This document shows, in pieces, positions 1 through 5,439 of a DNA stretch of 5,847 bases. Made by a program: the position numbers and the translations under genes. Origin of the DNA: Candidatus Zhuqueibacterota bacterium. Its GTDB lineage: Bacteria; Zhuqueibacterota; Zhuqueibacteria; Residuimicrobiales; Residuimicrobiaceae. The stretch covers positions 1 to 5,847 of the forward strand of contig JAFGSU010000268.1 of the NCBI GenBank assembly GCA_016934435.1. Direction: 5' to 3'. Position 1 is the first letter of the stretch. Each line of letters opens with the position of its first letter. The notes under the pieces are model-generated. The model was not told the origin of the DNA. It made no database searches and saw nothing but the letters and a program-made list of their open reading frames with translations.

Positions 1-1294
1 CGGTGCGCAGCGCCGCTTCCATGACGCCACCGGTATTACCAAAAATGACCGCCGCGCCGGTGGATATGCCCAGCGGAACGTCGTACTCCTCTTCCGGCAG
101 ATTTTTGAAATCAATACCGATCTGTTTCATCATGGTGGCACATTCGCGCGTGGTCAGAACTGCGTCCACATCGCGAAAGCCGCTGCTGTTCATCTCGGCG
201 CGGTCGCTTTCATATTTCTTGGCAGTACAGGGCATCACCGACACAACATAGATATGACGCGGATCGATGCCGGCTTTTTCCGCATAGTAGGTTTTTGCCA
301 GAGCGCCGAACATCTGCTGCGGCGATTTACAGGAAGAAACATGCGGCAGCAGTTGCGGATAAAAATGCTCGATAAAGTTGATCCACCCCGGACTGCAAGA
401 AGTCAACATGGGCAGTTTGCCGCCGTTTTTGATACGATCGATCAGCTCATGGCCTTCTTCCACGATGGTCAGGTCGGCGGTAAAATCGGTATCGAAAACC
501 TTATCAAATCCCATCCGCCGTAAACCCGCTACCATTTTATCGGTGACCAGCGATCCTGCCGGTAGGCCGAATTCTTCGCCAATAGAAGCGCGCACAGCCG
601 GCGCTGTCTGCACCACCACGTGCAGGTTGGGATCGTCCAGGGCGTCCCATACGCGCTGAATGTGACTGTTTTCATAAAGCGCGCCCACAGGACAGCGATC
701 GATGCACTGACCGCAAGCCACACACGCAATGTCACTCAGTCCTTTAGCAAACGGCGTATCGACCCAGACGTCATAGCCACGGCCTTCGATCCCCAGAGCG
801 CTGACGCTTTGTACCATCGTACACGTTTGCACGCATCGACGGCAGAGGATACATTTGGATGGATCGCGGATAATGGCGGCGCTGGAAGTATCCAGCGAGC
901 CTTTGCGTTCGTGATATTCAAAACTGATTTCGCGCACGCCCAGTTGATCGGCAACGGTACGAAGTTCGCAGTTGCCGTTGCGCACGCATTCGGTGCAGCG
1001 CATGGGATGTCGCGAGAGCAAAAGCTCCATGGCCATCTTGCGCGAATCGCGGACCACCTTGGAGTTGGTGATTATTTCCATGCCTTCCTGTACCTTCCAG
1101 GAGCAGGCTGTTCGAAGCAGACGATCGCCTTTTATTTCAACGACGCACAGACGGCAGGCTGAAACAGGCGGCAAATCCGGATGGTAGCACAAACGCGGAA
1201 TGTTCACATGAACCTTTTCCGCCGCTTGCAAAACCGTATAATCCGCCGGCACCTTAACCGGGCGTCCATCTATTTTGATATTGACTTGTTTCAA
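1..1294 (-). CDS. hndD: NAD(H)-dependent [FeFe] hydrogenase catalytic subunit HndD/HydA, C-terminus cut by window edge
   Basis: This is the catalytic subunit that interconverts protons and H2 at the H-cluster in a cytoplasmic multisubunit hydrogenase. The first 431 residues are visible; the family is usually about 580, so the third H-cluster motif lies outside the window. In order I see: an N-terminal [2Fe-2S] domain (C36, C47, C50, C64); a His-Cys [4Fe-4S] site (H96, C100, C103, C109); a 2[4Fe-4S] ferredoxin domain (C148, C151, C154, C158 and C191, C194, C197, C201); then the H domain with TSCSPGW at 298-304 and MPCTAKK at 354-360. The second Cys of the usual TSCCPxW is Ser301. I chose the TTG start at 1294 because GGAGGA sits 7 nt upstream and the protein then begins KQVNIKIDG, as the family does. 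In-frame ATGs at 1318 and 1309 lack a usable ribosome site. It follows hndC by 107 nt. Family assignment is very secure; the A6/HndD subtype follows from the domain order and neighbours. Confidence 0.97.
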   Translation of the reverse strand, partial: MKQVNIKIDGRPVKVPADYTVLQAAEKVHVNIPRLCYHPDLPPVSACRLCVVEIKGDRLLRTACSWKVQEGMEIITNSKVVRDSRKMAMELLLSRHPMRCTECVRNGNCELRTVADQLGVREISFEYHERKGSLDTSSAAIIRDPSKCILCRRCVQTCTMVQSVSALGIEGRGYDVWVDTPFAKGLSDIACVACGQCIDRCPVGALYENSHIQRVWDALDDPNLHVVVQTAPAVRASIGEEFGLPAGSLVTDKMVAGLRRMGFDKVFDTDFTADLTIVEEGHELIDRIKNGGKLPMLTSCSPGWINFIEHFYPQLLPHVSSCKSPQQMFGALAKTYYAEKAGIDPRHIYVVSVMPCTAKKYESDRAEMNSSGFRDVDAVLTTRECATMMKQIGIDFKNLPEEEYDVPLGISTGAAVIFGNTGGVMEAALRT

Positions 1295-1301
1295 AGCAAC
1301 T

Positions 1302-1307
1302 TCCTCC
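1302..1307 (-). promoter_or_regulatory. Ribosome binding site of hndD, setting a TTG start
   Basis: On the minus strand this reads GGAGGA, ending 7 nt before the TTG at 1294-1292. The nearby in-frame ATG at 1309-1307 overlaps the first base of this site, so it cannot use it. The ATG at 1318 has only AT-rich sequence before it. The site therefore favours TTG as the start codon. Confidence 0.75.
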
Positions 1308-1377
1308 ATCAATTTCATATCGAAATGAATGTAATCAATCTAATCCTGTCTCTTTTACAACGAGTATTTACCATCAG

Positions 1378-1394
1378 CCGTATGATTTATACGG
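1378..1394 (-). other. Small perfect hairpin between hndC and hndD
   Basis: CCGTAT and ATACGG form a perfect 6-bp inverted repeat with a 5-nt loop, 7 nt beyond the hndC stop codon. On the minus strand no T-run follows, so it does not look like an intrinsic terminator. It could be an mRNA processing or stability element that adjusts HndD level relative to HndC, or it could be chance. The rest of the 107-nt spacer holds only the hndD ribosome site. Confidence 0.35.
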
Positions 1395-1401
1395 GATCCG
1401 A

Positions 1402-3033
1402 TCAGGCGGCAGCGGTATCATCAGACGCCTGCATCTTGCATCTGCCGGCACGGCAAACGCCCTGGGTATGCTGGATGAATTCGTCTCGGAAATATCGCAG
1501 GCAGCCCAGAATCGGAATAGGGGCGGCTTGCCCCAATCCGCAGAACGCACCGCGCATCATGGTACTGGCAAGATTTTCCATCAATGCGATATCGCCGGCT
1601 ACGCCTTTTCCGGTTGTCAGTCGCTGCAGCAATTCCAATAATCGTCCATTGCCTTCGCGGCACATGGTGCAAAGCCCGCAGGATTCATGGACGAAAAACT
1701 CGACGAAATTTTGTACTAAATCGACGACGCACTGGCGATCGTCCACGACCAGCAGGGCGCCCGATCCCATGCCGGCGCCTGCAGCGCGCAGGCTATCGAC
1801 GGCCAGGGGCAAATCCAGATGTTCGCTGGTGAGGATACCGCCGGTGGTGCCGCCCAGTTGCGCCAGCAGAAAGCCCTTGCCGCCCGGAATACCATGCCCG
1901 ATGTCGTAGACGATTTCGCGCAGGGTGATGCCCATCGGCACCTCAATTAATCCGGGATTATTAATATTGCCCACCAGGGTAAAGACCTTGGTACCCGGAC
2001 TATTCTGCGTGCCAAGTCCGCGAAACCAGGAGGCGCCCTTTAGGATGATCTGGGCGATATTGGCCAGGGTTTCCACATTATTGACGATGGTGGGTTTGCC
2101 CCAGAGGCCGACCGAAGGTGGGAACGGCGGTTTGTTGCGCGGTTCGCCGCGTTTACCCTCAATCGACTCGATCAGCGCCGTCTCTTCGCCGCATATATAA
2201 GCGCCTGCGCCTTCTCGAATCTCAATATCAAAATTGAACTTGCTGCCGAATATCTTCTTCCCCAGCAATCCATTCTTTCGGGCCTGATCAATCGCCATCT
2301 GCATATGCTGGATGGACATGCGATATTCACCGCGAATATAAACATATCCCTGTTGCGCACCCACTGCGTAGCCGGCCAGAGCCATACCCTCGATAATCGA
2401 GTGCGGATCACCTTCTAAAATGAGACGGTCCTTAAAAGTACCCGGCTCGCCTTCATCGGCATTGCAGATGATAAATTTTTCATCCGATTTTTCCCGGGCG
2501 GCAAATCCCCATTTGACGCCGGTGGGGAAAAAAGCGCCGCCGCGTCCCTGAAGACCGGACTTTTTTACTTCTTCCATCACCTGTTCGGGCGTCATTTCCG
2601 TCAACGCACGCCCCAACGCCTCATATCCGTCTTCAGCGATATATTCTTCAATGCTTTCCGGATCAATACTACCGGCATTTTTCAGTACCACGCGCACCTG
2701 TTTGCCAATGCGCGGTGTTTTCTCATCAACCCGAACTTCCTGGGCAGGGATGTCGCGATAGTGCAGCCGTTCGACTATTCTGCCTTTCATAATATGCTCG
2801 GAAATAATTTCGGCCACATCCTCCACTTTAACGCCCGCATAGTATACCGCGTCGGGGAAAATGACCATCACAACACCTTTGCCATAAATTCCCAGCGTAC
2901 CCGTTTCTACGACTCTGACTTCCTGCGCCAATCCCGCGAGCGTTAAATCCTGAACCAGCGCGTCTTTGACAGCGCGTGCTCCTTGCGCAATAGTGTGAGA
3001 ATCCATTGCAATTAATATATGAAATCTATGCAT
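1402..3033 (-). CDS. hndC: NuoF-like FMN/NAD(H)-binding hydrogenase subunit HndC (HydB), short form without cluster-bearing end domains
   Basis: This subunit carries FMN, reacts with NAD(H) and passes electrons to the catalytic subunit. Residues 1-90 form a thioredoxin-like domain with no cysteine; the first Cys in the protein is C190. The NuoF core follows: GRGGAFFPTG at 163-172 (a glycine-rich nucleotide loop, with Phe168 where I expect Gly), NADEGEPGTFKDR at 191-203, GAGAYICGEETA at 275-286, and an SLBB-like segment around 348-385. The N3-type [4Fe-4S] ligands are C452, C455, C458 and C498. The protein ends at residue 543, just after CRAGRC (527-532). Long HndC/HydB subunits run to about 600 or more residues because of a C-terminal 2[4Fe-4S] domain, which is absent here. 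The start at 3033 gives MHRFHILIA, matching the family's opening strand, and overlaps hndA by 8 nt; AAAGGG lies 7 nt upstream. Identification as NuoF/HndC is secure. Confidence 0.96.
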   Translation of the reverse strand: MHRFHILIAMDSHTIAQGARAVKDALVQDLTLAGLAQEVRVVETGTLGIYGKGVVMVIFPDAVYYAGVKVEDVAEIISEHIMKGRIVERLHYRDIPAQEVRVDEKTPRIGKQVRVVLKNAGSIDPESIEEYIAEDGYEALGRALTEMTPEQVMEEVKKSGLQGRGGAFFPTGVKWGFAAREKSDEKFIICNADEGEPGTFKDRLILEGDPHSIIEGMALAGYAVGAQQGYVYIRGEYRMSIQHMQMAIDQARKNGLLGKKIFGSKFNFDIEIREGAGAYICGEETALIESIEGKRGEPRNKPPFPPSVGLWGKPTIVNNVETLANIAQIILKGASWFRGLGTQNSPGTKVFTLVGNINNPGLIEVPMGITLREIVYDIGHGIPGGKGFLLAQLGGTTGGILTSEHLDLPLAVDSLRAAGAGMGSGALLVVDDRQCVVDLVQNFVEFFVHESCGLCTMCREGNGRLLELLQRLTTGKGVAGDIALMENLASTMMRGAFCGLGQAAPIPILGCLRYFRDEFIQHTQGVCRAGRCKMQASDDTAAA

Positions 3034-3502
3034 GAACCGACCCTTTCATTTTATAATCTTTCAGAATAGCCACAGCCTTCTCCGGTGTGAGATTGCCGTA
3101 TATTTCCTCATTAACCATCAGGACCGGCGCCACCGCACAAACACCCAGACAACTGGTATATTCCAGCGTAAATTCGCCATCTGCAGTGGTCTCCCCCACT
3201 TCGATGCCGAGATACGTCTTGATCTTATCGAGTACTTCGTTTGACCCGTTCACATGACAGGGAGCGTTGTTGCAACAACGAATAATATGTTTGCCCTTCG
3301 ACTTGACAGTAAACAGACTGTAAAATGTGGCGACGCCATAAATTTCACTTAACGGAATCCGCGTGGTCTTGGCCACCTGCGTCAGAACCTCTTCCGACAG
3401 ATGACCGAATTCATTCTGTACATCTTTTAAAATGTATATCAAGGGGGTTCTCATATTTTCATAACTTTTGACGATTGTGTCTACTTTATTAAGATTCGGC
3501 AT
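3026..3502 (-). CDS. hndA: NuoE-like [2Fe-2S] hydrogenase subunit HndA (HydC)
   Basis: This is the small electron-transfer subunit that pairs with HndC, equivalent to NuoE (24-kDa) of complex I. Its 158 residues are the usual length. An N-terminal helical part (about 1-60) contains EIYGVATFYSLF (53-64), a NuoE hallmark. The thioredoxin-like [2Fe-2S] domain follows, with the standard four ligands C77, C82, C118 and C122 in CNNAPC and CLGVC. C76 is an extra cysteine beside the first ligand. The ATG at 3502 has a strong GGAGGAG site just upstream (3511-3505). The stop overlaps the hndC start (ATGCATAG), which suggests translational coupling and equal output of the two partners. Unlike HndC's end domains, nothing here looks degraded. 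Confidence 0.96.
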   Translation of the reverse strand: MPNLNKVDTIVKSYENMRTPLIYILKDVQNEFGHLSEEVLTQVAKTTRIPLSEIYGVATFYSLFTVKSKGKHIIRCCNNAPCHVNGSNEVLDKIKTYLGIEVGETTADGEFTLEYTSCLGVCAVAPVLMVNEEIYGNLTPEKAVAILKDYKMKGSVHA

Positions 3503-3504
3503 GA

Positions 3505-3511
3505 CTCCTCC
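3505..3511 (-). promoter_or_regulatory. Strong ribosome binding site of hndA
   Basis: The minus strand reads GGAGGAG 2 nt before the ATG at 3502; the GGAGG core ends 4 nt before it. The remainder of the 53-nt hndB-hndA spacer is AT-rich with a run of nine T on the minus strand (3534-3526). No hairpin precedes that run, so I do not call a terminator. Confidence 0.6.
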
Positions 3512-3555
3512 ATATATTGAAGACGAAAAAAAAATAGTAAACCAGATACATCACA

Positions 3556-3918
3556 TCATGTTTGCATGAATACATGATCACTGACGATACGATCGCCGGC
3601 AATATGATCCACGACGATCCGACGCGCGATTTCAGGGGTAACTTTGCCGTAGGTTATAGTCTCTTTGTCGGCCTGTGCCACCTGAACGAGGGGTTCCTGG
3701 TCACAATAGCCCAGACATCCGGTTTGCGTCACTATGGTATCAGCGATGTTGCGCTTGTTGATCTCGTCGAGTATTGCCGACATCACCGCACGTGCCCCGG
3801 CGGCGATACCGCATGTGCCCATCGCAACGACGACGCGATATTTTGCCGATTGCTCGCGAGCAGCCATCTCTTTCCTCGCCTTTTCTTTGATGGCGCGGAG
3901 ATCCGATAAGGTTTTCAC
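3556..3918 (-). CDS. hndB: Thioredoxin-like [2Fe-2S] hydrogenase accessory subunit HndB
   Basis: This 120-residue protein matches the HndB family, small thioredoxin-fold ferredoxins encoded with NADP/NAD-linked [FeFe] hydrogenases. Its precise step in electron transfer is not settled for the family. A charged N-terminal helix (about 1-26) precedes the fold. Family motifs are GTCGIAAGAR (34-43) and TGCLGYCDQEP (66-76). Visible cysteines in these motifs are C36, C68 and C72; having only three is, as I recall, normal for HndB. GTG at 3918 is the start, with GGAGGA 8 nt upstream. It lies 38 nt after the GHKL gene and 53 nt before hndA. Residues 32-50 are closely similar to the N-terminus of HndC next door (10 of 19 identical by eye), so the two domains look like relatives, with HndB keeping the cysteines. 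Confidence 0.93.
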   Translation of the reverse strand: MKTLSDLRAIKEKARKEMAAREQSAKYRVVVAMGTCGIAAGARAVMSAILDEINKRNIADTIVTQTGCLGYCDQEPLVQVAQADKETITYGKVTPEIARRIVVDHIAGDRIVSDHVFMQT

Positions 3919-3926
3919 TTCAGCTT

Positions 3927-3932
3927 TCCTCC
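3927..3932 (-). promoter_or_regulatory. Ribosome binding site of hndB, supporting a GTG start
   Basis: GGAGGA on the minus strand ends 8 nt before the GTG at 3918-3916. This spacing supports GTG as initiator, and the resulting N-terminus fits the family's length. Confidence 0.65.
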
Positions 3933-3956
3933 AATTATGATTGGTGATTCATATAC

Positions 3957-4505
3957 TTACGATCCTGCCTCAATTTGCAGGAGTTGTTGTTTTATCATTT
4001 CTTTCGCTGGGCCAATGAGTTGATACGGCGTGCAATTCCTTTCGGCCATACGAGCTTGAAACCAGATGGAATCGAAGGTAAAATGGCCCGCATCGGTGCT
4101 GTGCCGATAAAGAAAATGGATATCGGGCGCGCCGACAATCAGGTTGACGACGGTTTCAGCCATATCCCCAAGCGGGGGACGATTCCAATGGTCATGCTGC
4201 ATGGTGACACAAATTTCGCTGCCCTTCCCGATTGCTGACGTTATGGTCAGATTGCCGTTGCAGGCTTCGGCCAGCTGTTTCAGCAAAGGCAATCCCATAC
4301 CCACTTTGCGCGTCCGACGTGTGGTCACAAAGGGATCGGTGACGGTTTTTACCATTTCTTCCGACATGCCGCGACCGTCGTCACGAATCCGGATGCGAAA
4401 ATAATTATGCTTTATCGATTCCTCTATGAACACAATGATTCGGGTCGCAGCGGCTTCGATGGAATTGGTGACCACATCCAGTATATGTAAAGATAACTCA
4501 CGCAT
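3957..4505 (-). CDS. Stand-alone GHKL-type ATP-binding protein (histidine-kinase-like ATPase domain), role in operon unknown
   Basis: The first ~102 of 182 residues are a GHKL ATPase fold: N box DVVTNSIEA with Asn14, G1 box DDGRGMS (42-48), an F-box-like DPFVTTR (57-63) and a G2 box GMGLPLL (69-75). There is no sensor domain, no transmembrane segment and no His-containing dimerisation box, so it is not a complete histidine kinase. It could act as an ATP-dependent switch, a kinase towards a protein partner (as anti-sigma kinases do) or a chaperone-like ATPase. Residues 103-182 form a C-terminal extension that I do not recognise. Met at 4505 is supported by an in-frame stop seven codons upstream, though no good ribosome site is visible. 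I recall similar proteins beside other multisubunit [FeFe] hydrogenase genes, which suggests a functional link that remains unproven. Confidence 0.88.
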   Translation of the reverse strand: MRELSLHILDVVTNSIEAAATRIIVFIEESIKHNYFRIRIRDDGRGMSEEMVKTVTDPFVTTRRTRKVGMGLPLLKQLAEACNGNLTITSAIGKGSEICVTMQHDHWNRPPLGDMAETVVNLIVGAPDIHFLYRHSTDAGHFTFDSIWFQARMAERNCTPYQLIGPAKEMIKQQLLQIEAGS

Positions 4506-4566
4506 ATAAAAATGACGAACCCATCAGGTCCCATTTTATCAAAGCTGTTCAGAGAAATCAGGGATT

Positions 4567-5343
4567 TCAGCGTATGTCCGCGATGGCGGCCATCTCCGCC
4601 GGCAGACGAATACTGGTTTCCCTGCCGTTTTGTTGCGATAATGATAGAAAGAGTTCCGAAAATGTCGGCGCTTTTAGATAAAAATAACTCACCGCCGTAC
4701 CGATCTGATCCAGGTCATGGGCATCGGATGCTGTGACCACGCGCCATCGATTATTCTGGCCGTAAAGCTCCTGTGCCCTTAAACGATCGATGTGCCTGGA
4801 CACTTCGATCACATTAAATGGTAAATCCTGCGGCAGCATTCCGAGGACGCTCAGCATCCCGTTGGCGCGCCGTTCGATATGGGCGGGGTAAATGAGTCCA
4901 CCTAATTTAACCATCTGATCCGCCACCTGCTTGTAGGATTTCTTGATGGGCAACGCTAAAAGGTGTTCATCCTCGCCGAGGATATTTTCAAATTGATCGC
5001 AAATGATCTGTGGTCCAAGCATGGATGGATCATAGTGTCCGTCCTGTAAATAGCAGTAGACAAAATCGTGAAACGCCATAACGATCTCTATGTCCGGGAA
5101 AAGGCAAACCATATGGATACCTTCCCGGCTGTTGACTTCCATACCGGGTATAACCGTGAGTTTGGTATCCCGGGCGGCGTTGTGCACGGCAAGGGTATTG
5201 GCAGCTGAATTATGATCGGTGATGGCGATTATATCCAGCTGTTTTTGTAATGCCTTTTTTACGATATCTTGCGGCCCCATGCTCAGATCGGCACAGGCCG
5301 ACAGCACTGTATGTAAATGCAAGTCAGCTCGAAACCAGCGCAT
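4567..5343 (-). CDS. PHP-domain metal-dependent phosphoesterase
   Basis: The 258-residue protein carries the PHP metal-site motifs in order: DLHLHT with H9 and H11, ITDHNS with D43 and H44, PGMEVNS with E69, then H77, H155 in YPAHI, and SDAH with D207 and H209. All expected ligands are present, so a two- or three-metal phosphoesterase site looks intact. The family includes nucleoside 3',5'-bisphosphate phosphatases, 5'-3' exonucleases (TrpH/RNase AM type) and histidinol phosphatases; the motifs do not decide the substrate. No signal peptide or membrane segment is visible, so it is cytoplasmic. The ATG at 5343 has GGAG 10 nt upstream. It sits 65 nt after the Mur ligase gene and 61 nt before the GHKL gene. 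I recall PHP genes beside hydrogenase operons of this type elsewhere, but the reason for the pairing is not known to me. Confidence 0.92.
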   Translation of the reverse strand: MRWFRADLHLHTVLSACADLSMGPQDIVKKALQKQLDIIAITDHNSAANTLAVHNAARDTKLTVIPGMEVNSREGIHMVCLFPDIEIVMAFHDFVYCYLQDGHYDPSMLGPQIICDQFENILGEDEHLLALPIKKSYKQVADQMVKLGGLIYPAHIERRANGMLSVLGMLPQDLPFNVIEVSRHIDRLRAQELYGQNNRWRVVTASDAHDLDQIGTAVSYFYLKAPTFSELFLSLSQQNGRETSIRLPAEMAAIADIR

Positions 5344-5353
5344 GAGCCGATCG

Positions 5354-5357
5354 CTCC
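5354..5357 (-). promoter_or_regulatory. Probable ribosome binding site of the PHP gene
   Basis: GGAG on the minus strand lies 10 nt before the ATG at 5343. It is a moderate match with a slightly long spacing. The rest of the 65-nt spacer to the Mur ligase stop is AT-rich. I could not find a convincing -35/-10 pair there. Confidence 0.45.
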
Positions 5358-5399
5358 ACAGACAAACACAGGAATAAATTCATAATATAAAAGCGCGGA

Positions 5400-5439
5400 C
5401 CTGGTAATTTACAGTTTTTCAATCAAATGTTTTACCAGG
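5400..5439 (-). other. Inverted repeat spanning the Mur ligase stop codon
   Basis: CCTGGTAA (5400-5407) and TTACCAGG (5432-5439) are perfect 8-bp inverted repeats separated by 24 nt that include the stop codon at 5411-5409. On the minus strand the downstream sequence is TCCGCGCTTTTATATT, with a short T-run 7 nt after the stem. This is a weak terminator-like arrangement at best. If it does act, it would separate the Mur ligase transcript from the hydrogenase block. Confidence 0.3.

Noticed and set aside
620..1162. A 180-codon open frame on the plus strand
   Set aside because: It lies antisense to the [FeFe] hydrogenase gene, whose cluster motifs are unmistakable, and its translation shows no family resemblance or ribosome site. 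It is a shadow of the real gene.
1402..1404. A frameshift truncating HndC and removing its ferredoxin domain
   Set aside because: The 107-nt spacer after the stop shows no remnant CxxCxxC ferredoxin coding, and the ending after CRAGRC resembles naturally short NuoF proteins, so true absence is more likely than damage.
1181..1909. A 242-codon open frame on the plus strand across the hndD start and the hndC 3' end
   Set aside because: The translation is low in recognisable motifs and is antisense to two well-supported genes. It crosses their intergenic spacer, which argues for chance openness.
3526..3534. Nine-base T-run on the minus strand between hndB and hndA, considered as an intrinsic terminator
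   Set aside because: No GC-rich stem precedes it, and ending transcription here would cut off the rest of an obligate complex. It is more likely a simple AT-rich spacer.
3562..3909. Plus-strand open frame covering nearly all of hndB
   Set aside because: HndB on the minus strand has GTCGIA and TGCxGxC family motifs and a good ribosome site; the antisense frame has neither.
5344..5408. A sigma-70-like promoter for the PHP-hydrogenase block (TATATT near 5380)
   Set aside because: No -35 element at proper spacing could be found on the minus strand, and AT-rich spacers readily give such -10-like matches.
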